From Gammaproteobacteria bacterium (lineage in GTDB: Bacteria; Pseudomonadota; Gammaproteobacteria; Competibacterales; Competibacteraceae): a stretch of 64,000 nt of DNA. The position numbers were made by a program, and so were the translations under genes. Positions within the stretch are counted from its first letter, which is position 1. Each line of letters starts with the position of its first letter. The notes beneath the pieces are model-generated. The model was given only the letters and a program-made list of their open reading frames with translations. It was not told the DNA's origin and did not search any database. Positions 43,841 to 52,925 of the stretch are shown here, piece after piece. The stretch spans positions 186,001-250,000 of the forward strand of contig JACKNF010000003.1 of assembly GCA_024234995.1 (NCBI GenBank), read 5' to 3'.

Positions 43841-45937
43841 ATGCGCTACCGGACCCGGCTCTGGCTATTGTGGCTGATTCCAGCGGTACTGACACTGGTC
43901 TCGCTACTTTGGATTGGCTGGCAAATTTTCCACACGGTTCCGGAAACTGACGAGCGTGAGTTGCTGCTGCTTTGGGTGGTTCTGGCTGCGTTCGCTATTA
44001 TCAGCGGCACCACGGTCGTCTGGTCGCTCCTCGACTGGCACTGTTTCATTCCCTTGGGCGCCCTGGCGCGCGGTGCACGGATCATCACTCGCAGTAATCC
44101 CGGTTACATGCTGGAACTGCCCAAACAACATTGGCTGGGGGAATTCCCCGCCATGCTGCTGGAACTGGGCGAGGCCCTGCATAAAGCTCGTCGCGAAGCC
44201 GCTGCCGCCGCCGCAACGGGCACTCAAGAGATTGAAGAGCAAAAAGCCCGTTTGGAAACGGTCTTGCGCGAATTGTCAGAAGGCGTGCTGGTTTGCGATG
44301 GCGACGCGCGCATCCTGCTCTACAACGCAGCGGCAGCGAAACTGCTGCCCAACCGCGAGATGCTCGGCTTAGGCCGCTCGCTCTATGCTCTGTGGACCCG
44401 CCCTCCCATCGAAAGCACCCTGCAATTGCTACATTACCGCCAACAGAGCAATGGGGAAGGCAAACCAGCCAGCGATGCCGAATTTGTCTGTGCAACAGTA
44501 GATGATGAGGCCCTGCTCCACTGCCGGATGAGCCTGTTGCCAAGCGCCATGGACCGCACATCGGCCTTCGTCATCACCTTCCGTGATGTCACGCAACAGG
44601 TTGATCGCTTCCTGCTTAAGACTCGCACCGAGGACTTGCGCCGGCCATTGGCCAATCTGCGGGCGGCAGCAGAAATGGTCATGAACTTCGCTGATATGGA
44701 CCAGCCGCAGCGTGAAACCTTCCAGCGAGTGATCGTCGAAGAAAGCGAACAGCTCAGTCAACGTTTGCAGGAACTGGCTCTCGAACTGCGTACGCTATAC
44801 GCCAACCGCTGGCCGATGAACGATGTCTATTCCGCAGACTTAATTGGCAGCGTGATCCACCATATGAGCAAACGCACGGACCTCCACATAAAAATGGTAG
44901 GCATGCCTCTATGGCTCAATGTCGACAACCACTCGATCATGCTGTTGCTAGAACACACTCTCAATCACTTGCATACGCACGGAATCAGCTCAACTTTTGA
45001 GATCGAATGTTTATTGGGCAACCGGCACGTCTACCTGGACATCATCTGGCCGGGAGAGCCGCTGTCTGCCGATCATTTAGAAGGCTGGCTCAGTGAACAT
45101 GTGCAAGATCTTGTGGGCGCAACGACCGTGGGCGAAATCCTGCGCCGGCATAACAGCGATATCTGGAGCCAGTCCCACCGCCGGCCTGGATATGCCTTGC
45201 TGCGCTTGCCGCTGCCAAATTCGACGCGCCAATGGAAAGAGCCGCCGGAAAATCTGCCGGAACGGCCTGAATTCTATGATTTCTCCCTCGCTCAACACCG
45301 TGAGGAATGGGGTGAGCTGCTCAATTACCCGCTGAGTGCGCTCACTTATGTGGTATTCGATACCGAAACCACTGGTTTGGCACCTTCTAAGGGGGATGAA
45401 ATTATCCAGATCGCCGGAGTGCGCATTGTCAACCGCCGGCTGCTAGCCGGCGAGAGCTTCGATCAGCTGGTCAACCCCGGCCGGCCGATTCCTAAAGCTT
45501 CGATTCGTTTTCACGGCATTACCGATGACATGATCAAGGATAAGGCGGGTATCGATGCAGTATTGCCGCAATTCCGCAAATTCGTTGGTGACGACCAAAC
45601 GGTACTGGTCGCCCACAATGCTGCCTTTGACATGAAATTCCTCAAGATGAAAGAGCGGAAAGCTGGCATTTATTTCGGCAATCCGGTACTGGATACCTTG
45701 TTGTTATCCGGTTACTTGCATGACTACACTGACGATCATAACCTGGATGCCATTGCCGATCGCCTGGGAGTAGACGTGCATGACCGCCACACTGCCCTGG
45801 GCGACTCGCTAGTCACTGCACAGGTTTTTCTCAAGCTGCTCGATTTATTGGAAGCACAGGGCGTTAAGACGCTCGGCCAAGCGCTGGAGGCCTCTGATAA
45901 GATGGTGGAGATCCGCAAGACCCAAGCAAACTTCTAA
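43841..45937 (+). CDS. Membrane PAS/pseudo-histidine-kinase fused to a DEDDh 3'-5' exonuclease
   Basis: A 698-residue fusion. Two TM helices (~8-28 and ~42-65) with a HAMP-like part, PAS (~135-250) and a histidine-kinase-like region follow. The H-box reads RTEDLRRPLANLRAAAEM, with Glu where the phosphoacceptor His belongs, and the ATPase region lacks a clear N-box and DxGxG, so it should not be an active kinase. From ~500 an epsilon-type exonuclease follows: VVFDTETTGLAP (Exo I), AHNAAFDMKFL (Exo II), DRHTALGDSLVT (Exo III), with all four acidic residues and the catalytic His. A nuclease tied to a membrane sensor, 6 bp behind a receiver gene, suggests signal-controlled nucleic acid or nucleotide turnover. 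Confidence 0.85.
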   Translation: MRYRTRLWLLWLIPAVLTLVSLLWIGWQIFHTVPETDERELLLLWVVLAAFAIISGTTVVWSLLDWHCFIPLGALARGARIITRSNPGYMLELPKQHWLGEFPAMLLELGEALHKARREAAAAAATGTQEIEEQKARLETVLRELSEGVLVCDGDARILLYNAAAAKLLPNREMLGLGRSLYALWTRPPIESTLQLLHYRQQSNGEGKPASDAEFVCATVDDEALLHCRMSLLPSAMDRTSAFVITFRDVTQQVDRFLLKTRTEDLRRPLANLRAAAEMVMNFADMDQPQRETFQRVIVEESEQLSQRLQELALELRTLYANRWPMNDVYSADLIGSVIHHMSKRTDLHIKMVGMPLWLNVDNHSIMLLLEHTLNHLHTHGISSTFEIECLLGNRHVYLDIIWPGEPLSADHLEGWLSEHVQDLVGATTVGEILRRHNSDIWSQSHRRPGYALLRLPLPNSTRQWKEPPENLPERPEFYDFSLAQHREEWGELLNYPLSALTYVVFDTETTGLAPSKGDEIIQIAGVRIVNRRLLAGESFDQLVNPGRPIPKASIRFHGITDDMIKDKAGIDAVLPQFRKFVGDDQTVLVAHNAAFDMKFLKMKERKAGIYFGNPVLDTLLLSGYLHDYTDDHNLDAIADRLGVDVHDRHTALGDSLVTAQVFLKLLDLLEAQGVKTLGQALEASDKMVEIRKTQANF

Positions 45938-45969
45938 CACCTTAACACTCACTACTAATCCCTAGTCCA

Positions 45970-46263
45970 ATGCGGCAACAATCCCGGGAATACATCACGA
46001 TTCTATTCATCTGCGGTGCTCTGGCGATCAATTATCCAGTGCTGGATCTGTTCGACCGGTCATGGGCGCCATTCGGTATTCCGTTACTGTATTTTTATCT
46101 CTATCTGATTTGGTTCGTACTGATTGTGCTATTGATCCTGGTGGTGCAACGCTCAGAAATCCGGGACCCCACTGAATCCACCAAGTCTGGCGCGACCCGC
46201 GCTCAGGGTTTCTCCCAGCCAGGTGGCGCTTCTGATGTGCAGGACCCGCCGGAGTCTTCTTGA
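45970..46263 (+). CDS. Small two-TM protein preceding a symporter-kinase
   Basis: A 97-residue protein. TMs at ~9-27 (ITILFICGALAINYPVLDL) and ~37-60 (LLYFYLYLIWFVLIVLLIL), then a polar tail. The stop is immediately followed by the ATG of the symporter-kinase (no gap), so translation is coupled. Small two-TM partners such as DUF4212 or DUF485 commonly precede ActP-like symporters; this may be an analogue, although I cannot assign a family. Confidence 0.7.
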   Translation: MRQQSREYITILFICGALAINYPVLDLFDRSWAPFGIPLLYFYLYLIWFVLIVLLILVVQRSEIRDPTESTKSGATRAQGFSQPGGASDVQDPPESS

Positions 46264-48990
46264 ATGATGAGCGACAGCATCATCCTCGCCAGCGCCCTCG
46301 CCTACATGGGCGTGCTATTCGGTATCGCCTATTATGGCGACCAACGCGCCGATACTGGCCGCTCGATCATTGCCAATCCCTATATCTATACACTCTCGCT
46401 AGCAATCTATTGTACTGCCTGGACATTTTACGGCAGTGTCGGATTGGCGGCGGTCAGCGGGGTGGATTTCCTGCCGGTCTATCTGGGACCAACGCTGATG
46501 GCAGTGTTGTTCTGGTTCGTGCTACGGCGCATCGTACGCATTACCAAGGCGCATCGCATCACCTCCATCGCTGATTTCATCGGTTCCCGCTACGGGAAAA
46601 GCGGTCTGCTGGCTGGGATGGTGACGCTGATTGTGATGCTCGGCATCCTGCCCTATATCTCGATTCAACTGAAAGCCATTGCCGCCAGCTTCAGCCTGCT
46701 GCGCCAATATCCGGAGGTGAGCCGGCTAGCGGTGTCCACGCAACATCCTGTTTGGATGGATACCACGTTCTACGTGGCCCTGGTGCTGAGCGTGTTCACT
46801 ATTCTGTTTGGCACCCGCCACATCGACAACACTGAGCGCCACGAAGGGATGGTAGCAGCGGTCGCCTTCGAATCCCTTTTTAAACTGCTAGCCTTCATGC
46901 TGGTGGGCGTCGTAGTAACGTTCCTGCTGTTCGATGGTCCTGGCGATCTGTTCCAGCAGGCGGCGGCACACCCAGACCTAGCACCGTTGCTGCGCTTTGA
47001 GGTGGTACCTGGCGGTTATGGCGGCTGGTTGTCATTAACCTTCCTGTCAATGATGGCATTTCTGTTTCTGCCGCGGCAATTTCAAGTGCTGGTAGTGGAA
47101 AATGTCAACGAGACACATATCCGCAAGGCGATCTGGTTATTTCCTCTCTATCTGTTCGCCATTAACCTGTTTGTGTTACCTATTGCCTTGGGCGGACGCT
47201 TAGTATTCAGCAATGGCAGTGTAGACGCAGACACCTTCGTGCTAGCGCTGCCGATGGCTGAGCAGATGCCAATGCTGGCACTGCTGGTGTTTCTGGGCGG
47301 ATTGTCAGCGGCCGCCAGCATGATCATGTTTGAAACTGTCACGCTGTCCACGATGGTTTGCAATGATCTGGTCATGCCGATCTTGCTGCGTGCTAACCCG
47401 CGATGGCTGGCGAGACGATCTGACTGGTCCGGTCTACTTCTGGGTATCCGGCGTGTCGGCATCGTGACCTTGATCCTGCTGGGGTATTTGTATTTCCGGT
47501 TTGTTGGCGAATCCTATGCGCTGGTCGCCAGCGGCTTGGTTTCTTTCGCTGCCGCCGCCCAGTTCGCACCACCCATCCTGATAGGCCTGTACTGGAAGCG
47601 TGCTAACCGGCGAGGAGCGCTGGTTGGATTGAGCGCGGGATTTCTAGTCTGGGCCTATACCTTGCTTCTGCCGGCCATGGCCCGCTCCGGTTGGATCGGC
47701 GCTGATTTCGTCAACGTTGGCCCATTTGGCCTAGAGCTGCTCAAACCTTACGCTCTGTTTGGTCTTGAGAATCTCGATCCCTACATGCATTCAGTGTTCT
47801 GGAGCATGCTGCTTAACATTGGCGGATTGGTGTTCGGTTCAATGCTGAGTCAGCCAGATCCCCTCGAACAGGTACAGGGTAGCCAGTTTGTCGATATCTT
47901 CAAACGTGAACGCCACGATGGTGATTCACTGTTATGGCGGGGCGTGGTGGAAACGGCCGAATTGTATGATCTGCTGGCCCGGTTTCTTGGCCCTCAACGC
48001 GCGACTGAGGCCTTCGACCGTTATGCCCATGATCATAGTGGTTATCCGCTGCAAGCGGATTCCCGGCTGATTCATTACACCGAGCGATTGCTGGCTGGAG
48101 CGATTGGCGCCGCGTCTGCGCGGGTGATGATCTCGTCGATTGTGATGGGCGAAGTGCTCAGCATTGAAGAGGTCATGACGATCCTTGATGAGAGCACACA
48201 GGTCCTCGAATACAGCCGCCGGCTGGAACAAAAATCCCACGAGCTGGAGGCTACCTCTGCTGAACTGCGTGAAGCGAATAACCGCTTGCGGGAACTTGAC
48301 CGCCTTAAGGACGAATTCATCTCCACCGTGACCCATGAGCTACGCACTCCTCTGACTTCAATCCGCGCTTTCTCAGAGATCCTCCTGGCTAACCCTGATA
48401 TGGAAGTTGAGCAACGCAGCAAGTTCCTGAGCATTATTGTCAAGGAAAGCGAGCGGCTAACCCGATTGATCAATCAGGTACTGGATATGGCTAAGATTGA
48501 TTCTGGCCGAATCGACTGGCATGTCGACGAAATCGATCTTCGCACACTAATTCAAGACGCCATCAACTCCACCAGCCAATTGTTTTGTGACAAAGCGGTA
48601 GCGCTGCATGAGGAACTAGGGGACAGTCCCGTGATCATTGATGGTGACCATGATCGCTTAATCCAGGTCATTATTAATCTGTTATCGAACGCGGTGAAAT
48701 TCTGCCCGGAACAGAGTGGCGAAGTCACTATTCGTTTACAACCGAGTTTGATGAATCGCTGGCGTATCGAGGTCCTCGACAATGGTCCGGGTATTACCTC
48801 TGATCAACACAAGCTGATCTTTGAGAAATTTCACCAGGTAAGTAACGCGCTCGCTGGCAAACCCAAAGGTACCGGCTTGGGGTTACCTATCAGTCAAAAG
48901 ATTGTCGAGCACCATAATGGACGCATCTGGGTAGAGAGTGAGCTTGGGCAGGGCGCTACGTTTATTGTGGAATTGCCAGGCGCCGGGTAA
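46264..48990 (+). CDS. Na+/solute symporter-histidine kinase fusion (CbrA-like)
   Basis: A 908-residue protein. The first ~550 residues form a sodium:solute symporter domain with 13 or so TMs (YCTAWTFYGSVGLAAVSGVDF, TSIADFIGSRYGK, LPRQFQVLVVENVNE). A linker of STAC type (~565-640), a coiled coil, then HisKA with H691 in STVTHELRTPLTSI, and HATPase (NLLSNAVKF, DNGPGI, GTGLGLPISQKIVEHHNG) follow. CbrA-type proteins couple substrate transport with signalling on carbon/nitrogen status. Here the receiver partner is probably the lone REC at 43460. The gene follows the two-TM gene with no gap. Confidence 0.93.
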   Translation: MMSDSIILASALAYMGVLFGIAYYGDQRADTGRSIIANPYIYTLSLAIYCTAWTFYGSVGLAAVSGVDFLPVYLGPTLMAVLFWFVLRRIVRITKAHRITSIADFIGSRYGKSGLLAGMVTLIVMLGILPYISIQLKAIAASFSLLRQYPEVSRLAVSTQHPVWMDTTFYVALVLSVFTILFGTRHIDNTERHEGMVAAVAFESLFKLLAFMLVGVVVTFLLFDGPGDLFQQAAAHPDLAPLLRFEVVPGGYGGWLSLTFLSMMAFLFLPRQFQVLVVENVNETHIRKAIWLFPLYLFAINLFVLPIALGGRLVFSNGSVDADTFVLALPMAEQMPMLALLVFLGGLSAAASMIMFETVTLSTMVCNDLVMPILLRANPRWLARRSDWSGLLLGIRRVGIVTLILLGYLYFRFVGESYALVASGLVSFAAAAQFAPPILIGLYWKRANRRGALVGLSAGFLVWAYTLLLPAMARSGWIGADFVNVGPFGLELLKPYALFGLENLDPYMHSVFWSMLLNIGGLVFGSMLSQPDPLEQVQGSQFVDIFKRERHDGDSLLWRGVVETAELYDLLARFLGPQRATEAFDRYAHDHSGYPLQADSRLIHYTERLLAGAIGAASARVMISSIVMGEVLSIEEVMTILDESTQVLEYSRRLEQKSHELEATSAELREANNRLRELDRLKDEFISTVTHELRTPLTSIRAFSEILLANPDMEVEQRSKFLSIIVKESERLTRLINQVLDMAKIDSGRIDWHVDEIDLRTLIQDAINSTSQLFCDKAVALHEELGDSPVIIDGDHDRLIQVIINLLSNAVKFCPEQSGEVTIRLQPSLMNRWRIEVLDNGPGITSDQHKLIFEKFHQVSNALAGKPKGTGLGLPISQKIVEHHNGRIWVESELGQGATFIVELPGAG

Positions 48991-49009
48991 AGGCGCGGCC
49001 AGATGCGCC

Positions 49010-49327
49010 TCAGCCGTTCGCTTCATTCAATTCATCAAGCGCGGCGGAGAATGAATGGACGCACGAATGCCGGTCGATCATCTGCCCATGCACCCGATTA
49101 CCCAGATGCAACAATCGAATGCCTAAACGATAACGGCTTGTTGTGCTGCGTTCTACGAAACCATGTTCGGCCAGAGAAGCCAAAATCCGGAAGGTGGTTG
49201 ACGGATGCAGGCCCGTAGCCTTAGACAGCGTTTTGAGGCTGACAGGCTCATTATAAGCGGCCATAACATCCAGTATGAGAGTTAATCGGGCAATTACCTG
49301 AATTGAGGACGTTGCTTTGACAGTCAT
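49010..49327 (-). pseudogene. Truncated IclR-family regulator (HTH and linker only)
   Basis: A 105-residue frame: winged HTH of IclR (IARLTLILDVMAAYNEPVSL, GLHPSTTFRILASLAEHGFV, YRLGIRLLHLGNRV) followed by only ~25 residues before the stop. A full IclR has ~250 residues with a ligand-binding domain, which is missing; the downstream 19 bp reach the end of the symporter-kinase gene. So the 3' half was lost. The protein might still bind DNA as a short dimer, but pseudogene is the simpler view. Confidence 0.75.
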
Positions 49328-49367
49328 GCGTTACCCTGTGGCCTGCTTATGTGGTCACTTTATTATT

Positions 49368-49377
49368 CATGATCATG
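49368..49377. promoter_or_regulatory. Palindromic site between the IclR remnant and thyA
   Basis: CATGATCATG is a perfect 10-bp palindrome in the divergent 129-bp region, about 40 bp from the IclR start. It could be the autoregulatory site of the IclR protein. Confidence 0.3.
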
Positions 49378-49456
49378 GGATAGAGATGACTATATTGCAT
49401 TGCACCATAAAATTCCACTGTCTTGCCAGGAAAACAGATGATCGGGACCTCTGACG

Positions 49457-50251
49457 ATGAAAGGATATCTGGACTTGTTGCAGCAGGTACTAAATGAAGG
49501 GGTCCGTAAACAAGATCGAACCGGGGTTGGAACACTGAGCTGGTTTGGCGCTCAGCTCCGTTTCGATCTTCGCACGGGCTTTCCATTAGTCACGACTAAA
49601 AAGCTGCACCTGCGCTCGATCATTTATGAACTGCTGTGGTTTTTGCGCGGCGATAGTAATGTTGATTACTTGCACGAACATGGTGTGACGATCTGGGATG
49701 AGTGGGCCGATCAAAACGGCAATCTCGGACCTATTTACGGCCAGCAGTGGCGGGCTTGGCGAACCGCTGATGGGCGTTGCATTGACCAATTAGCTGCTGC
49801 AATTGAACAACTGCATCGTGATCCGGATTCACGGCGGATCATTGTCTCCGCTTGGAATGTCGGAGAACTTGAACAAATGCGGCTACCGCCCTGTCATCTG
49901 TTATTTCAGTTCCATGTCACCAACGGTGCCTTATCCTGCCAGCTCTATCAGCGCAGCGCTGACTTGTTTTTGGGAGTACCATTCAATATCGCCAGTTACG
50001 CATTGCTAACCCATCTAGTTGCCCAGCAAGCTGATTTAACGGTTGGTGAATTCATCTGGACCGGTGGCGATTGTCATCTGTACTTGAATCATCTGGAGCA
50101 GGCTCGTTTACAACTCAGCCGCAAGCCATACCCAGCACCACATTTGGTGATCCACCGGCGGCCGGATTCGCTGTTTGATTATCAGTATGAAGATTTCACT
50201 GTCATCGGCTACCAACACCATCCAGCGATTAAAGCATCCGTAGCAGTTTGA
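49457..50251 (+). CDS. thyA: Thymidylate synthase
   Basis: A 264-residue classic ThyA, which makes dTMP from dUMP with methylene-tetrahydrofolate. Catalytic Cys in LPPCHLLFQFHV, nucleotide contacts RDPDSRRIIVSAWN and LYQRSADLFLGVPFNIASYA, and DCHLYLNHLEQ are all present. Length is exactly that of the E. coli enzyme. It lacks lgt and folA neighbours. Confidence 0.97.
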   Translation: MKGYLDLLQQVLNEGVRKQDRTGVGTLSWFGAQLRFDLRTGFPLVTTKKLHLRSIIYELLWFLRGDSNVDYLHEHGVTIWDEWADQNGNLGPIYGQQWRAWRTADGRCIDQLAAAIEQLHRDPDSRRIIVSAWNVGELEQMRLPPCHLLFQFHVTNGALSCQLYQRSADLFLGVPFNIASYALLTHLVAQQADLTVGEFIWTGGDCHLYLNHLEQARLQLSRKPYPAPHLVIHRRPDSLFDYQYEDFTVIGYQHHPAIKASVAV

Positions 50252-50331
50252 GCTTCTAGCTGCTATGCGATACGGCGAGCAATCAAGGATTGCAGCACGG
50301 ATCTTTATCCGTTACCACAGCCGCCTAAACC

Positions 50332-50421
50332 GGATAGGGTCTCAATTTGAATCTCATAAAGTCGAAGCTGTTAATTAAAGGCGTTTTTATTGGAGTTAAT
50401 TTTCAAACTGAGACACTATCC
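50332..50421. repeat. 90-bp element with terminal inverted repeats (MITE-like)
   Basis: GGATAGGGTCTCAATTTG (50332-50349) and CAAACTGAGACACTATCC (50404-50421) are inverted copies matching at 16 of 18 positions. The interior contains AGGCGTTTTTAT, also found at ~51520 at the other side of the IS5 remnant. The shape fits a miniature element or ends left by an insertion sequence. Confidence 0.5.
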
Positions 50422-50493
50422 TAAACCGATGTTGCTTGACGGTTTCGATAAATTATGTTGCGATGCACAACAAGAAAACGCAGTGAGGATTGG

Positions 50494-50838
50494 ATGATGA
50501 ATACCGATAGAATGCTTGAACGTCAGCAAGCAGTAAATCTACTGGCTTGGCAGTGTGCTTTGCGTATTAGCGGGTTGATAAACATCGCTGCAATTAGCTC
50601 GGTCCGTCGATCACTGGACACATATTTACTGTTCCTGCAACAAGGGACAAAATCTATGCAGAATACCCAGCTCACTGGCTCACCGGTGAACTGGGCTGTA
50701 GTTTCTGTAGACAATTTCGGCGAGTACGTTGAAAAATCATGGCAGGATTTCCGCAACCAAGTGCAAATCCTGCTATTGACCCAGGATGAAGCACTAATCT
50801 GGATGAATCGGATCGAGAAAGCCTTAGCCGAGAGTTGA
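50494..50838 (+). CDS. Hypothetical helical protein, possibly phasin-like
   Basis: A 114-residue protein with hydrophobic helices NLLAWQCALRISGLINIAAI and SLDTYLLFLQQGTKSM, then VDNFGEYVEKSWQDFRNQVQ. It lacks signal peptide or Cys. Amphipathic helices of this kind remind me of phasin proteins on polyhydroxyalkanoate granules, but no firm match. Start at 50494 or 50497 (SD GAGGA). It is flanked by the palindromic element and by the IS remnant, so it may have been moved. Confidence 0.5.
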   Translation: MMNTDRMLERQQAVNLLAWQCALRISGLINIAAISSVRRSLDTYLLFLQQGTKSMQNTQLTGSPVNWAVVSVDNFGEYVEKSWQDFRNQVQILLLTQDEALIWMNRIEKALAES

Positions 50839-50919
50839 ACAAGACTGAGTGGCTCATCACCTGTCAGGCTGTCTGGTTGTTGAGAAGATATCCAACATAT
50901 ACCTTGCCTTTTTCAAACA

Positions 50920-51545
50920 GCTGCGCGTTTCCTAGCAAGGATGGCTGTATAGGCCAAATGCAGCATAATCAAATGATTCTTGGCTTGGCAAAAGCAGCGG
51001 GTACGAATAGCCCGGAATCCTTTCAGCCATGCCAAGCCTATTCGGCCATCCAGCACCGCGCCAAACGGATTTTGTCACTATGGGTGATCTTTTCTTCACC
51101 GATGCGGCAAATATAGGGATATGCAATTGAGTTTCCAATTTTTTTCGATACACAAATAGTCATATCTTTTATCCAAGCACAGGTACTGCGGCTGCTCTAG
51201 CCGGTTCAGACAGTGATAGGACATTAGCGGTCATGACGGAGAACATCATTCGGCTGTTATGGACCTTTGCACGCGCACAGGTGACACCGAGAGGTATCCC
51301 GTTTTGATCGGCATGGAGCGAGATCTCACTGCCGCCCCGTCCCTGATCAATGGGATTTAATCCCAATGCCTCCTCCTCGTTGGAGTTGGGCACGTGTCTG
51401 TTTTATAGCCCATGAAGCACCTCGATATGCCGAACAGCGGCTGACTGTTAGAGTAACCTCGCCGGTGCTGTTGCAAACGCAGTGATCGTCTATAATTCTT
51501 CCAGGAAACTGCCTAAGAGGCGTTTTTATATAGCTTTTTAGCATT
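50920..51545 (-). mobile_element. Decayed IS5-family transposase
   Basis: Pieces of one transposase in different minus-strand frames follow each other: EALGLNPIDQGRGGSEISLH then ADQNGIPLGVTCARAKVHNS (51390-51190), LCLDKRYDYLCIEKNW (~51180-51130) and LAWLKGFRAIRTR with KNHLIMLHLAYTAIL (~51050-50930). These correspond to the NPTDRGK...H.L.D..GIPL....AN.HDS, LCLDKGYD and W-L-FR-L-RW...NFL-MLHLA blocks of IS5-group enzymes. Several frameshifts and stops separate them, so it is inactive. No clear terminal repeats were found at its own ends. It explains most of the ~800 bp without a gene between 50838 and 51637. Confidence 0.8.
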
Positions 51546-51636
51546 CAAATCATTAAAAAAGCAGCCCTCGTCTCCTCTTTCACAGAGAGAGGACTTTTTA
51601 CAACTTTACATCCCCTTATAACTTCAGGAGAACTCA

Positions 51637-52497
51637 ATGCCTACTCCCGCCGACCAATTACGTGCGCTGCTAGCCCAGCCTGGCCTGCTGCTAATGCCGG
51701 GTTGTCACGATGCTCTATCAGCGAAGCTGATCGAACAGGCAGGTTTTCCACTGGCTTTCATGAGCGGTTTTGCAGTCTCTGCCGCTCGGCTTGGCTTACC
51801 TGATACTGGCCTGATTTCCTATGGAGAAATGGTTGACCAGGGTCGCAGTCTCTGCAACGCCGTTTCAATTCCGGTCATCGGCGATGGCGATACTGGCTTC
51901 GGCAACCCGCTCAATGTTAAGCGCACGGTGCAAGGCTATGCCCGTGCCGGTTTTGCCTGTGTGATGATTGAGGACCAAGTAATGCCCAAACGCTGCGGAC
52001 ATACCCAAGGTAAAGCCGTGGTTCCTCGCGAAGAGGCATTGATGCGCCTGCAAGCAGCGGTAGACACTCGCAATGAAGGAAGCGATATCCTGATCATGGC
52101 ACGCACCGATGCTCGCGCCACACATGATCTGGATGAGGCCATCGCCCGATGCCGCGCTTTTGCCAAGATAGGTGCTGATATCACCTTTCTAGAAGCCCCG
52201 GAAAGCGAGGCGGAAATGCGCCGCTATTGCAGTGAAGTTCCCGGTCCCAAAATGGCCAACCTGATCGAGTTTGGCAAGACGCCGGTGTTACCCTCCGGAC
52301 AACTGCAAGCGATTGGCTATCAAATCGCTGTCTATCCGCTGACTTTGCTAAACGTGTCGATCAAGGCTATGCGCGCCGCGTTAGCGCAAATGCAGGAGGG
52401 CCAGTCACCTGAGGTACTGGATTTCGAAGCACTGAAAACAGCCGTCGGCTTCCCGGAATACTATGTCGGCGAGACCCGTTACCGGTGTGGCTCTTAA
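51637..52497 (+). CDS. Isocitrate lyase/PEP mutase superfamily enzyme
   Basis: A 286-residue TIM-barrel enzyme. Visible motifs are LMPGCHDALSAKLIEQAGF at the start, VIGDGDTGFGNPLNV (Mg-binding Asp), IEDQVMPKRCGHTQGK (KRCGH, the catalytic Cys loop of isocitrate and methylisocitrate lyases), and ARTDARATHDLDEAIARC. The KRCGH loop indicates a C-C lyase such as 2-methylisocitrate lyase or a related dimethylmalate/oxaloacetate-type lyase rather than a phosphonomutase. No prpC or prpD lies nearby, so substrate is uncertain. SD CAGGAG before the ATG. Confidence 0.85.
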   Translation: MPTPADQLRALLAQPGLLLMPGCHDALSAKLIEQAGFPLAFMSGFAVSAARLGLPDTGLISYGEMVDQGRSLCNAVSIPVIGDGDTGFGNPLNVKRTVQGYARAGFACVMIEDQVMPKRCGHTQGKAVVPREEALMRLQAAVDTRNEGSDILIMARTDARATHDLDEAIARCRAFAKIGADITFLEAPESEAEMRRYCSEVPGPKMANLIEFGKTPVLPSGQLQAIGYQIAVYPLTLLNVSIKAMRAALAQMQEGQSPEVLDFEALKTAVGFPEYYVGETRYRCGS

Positions 52498-52525
52498 TGC
52501 CGGTGCAGAGGAGGAGAAACTGTGT

Positions 52526-52804
52526 TTATTTTGGTTTGAAAGAATTCAGATTGCCGTCCTTGAAAGACAGCACCGCATTCGCATAAAACCAATCTTCAAT
52601 CTTCTTCCCTTCTGTATCCATGCGTCCTTTCTTATAAAGAGGCTTTCCATATTTCGAGAGAATGGAATCAGCCGAGTCACCCAGACCCAGATCTGCAGTC
52701 ATATTGGGTTCCATGGATTTTGGATCATCCGCCATGTCACTGGTCGCGCAACCGAACGAAATAGCGACCACCAACCCGATAGCCAAGAGTCCAATCATTC
52801 TCAT
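52526..52804 (-). CDS. Small BamE/SmpA-like lipoprotein
   Basis: A 92-residue protein. The signal MRMIGLLAIGLVVAISFGCA gives a lipid-modified Cys (lipobox SFGC, slightly off consensus). The domain DSADSILSKYGKP, KKGRMDTEGKKIEDWFY and SFKDGNLNSFK has the pattern of SmpA/OmlA (BamE fold). It is shorter than BamE itself (~113) and may be an envelope stress lipoprotein. The start was chosen at 52804 (GAGG eight to ten bases upstream); the frame runs back into the tRNA otherwise. It lies 44 bp downstream of the tRNA-Arg gene on the same strand. Confidence 0.75.
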   Translation of the reverse strand: MRMIGLLAIGLVVAISFGCATSDMADDPKSMEPNMTADLGLGDSADSILSKYGKPLYKKGRMDTEGKKIEDWFYANAVLSFKDGNLNSFKPK

Positions 52805-52848
52805 TGGCAAAACCTCATGATGATAGGCTGATGTAAAATTGGGAAGTT

Positions 52849-52925
52849 TGGCACGCCCGGCGAGACTTGAACTCACGACCTTCGGCTCCGGAGGCCGACG
52901 CTCTATCCAACTGAGCTACGGGCGC
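52849..52925 (-). tRNA. tRNA-Arg (CCG)
   Basis: A 77-base cloverleaf including encoded CCA. The acceptor GCGCCCG pairs with CGGGCGT, D arm GCTC/GAGC, the anticodon stem TCGGC/GCCGA with loop CTCCGGA gives anticodon CCG, and the T arm is GTGAG-TTCAAGT-CTCGC with a G-T pair. The discriminator base is G. Confidence 0.95.
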
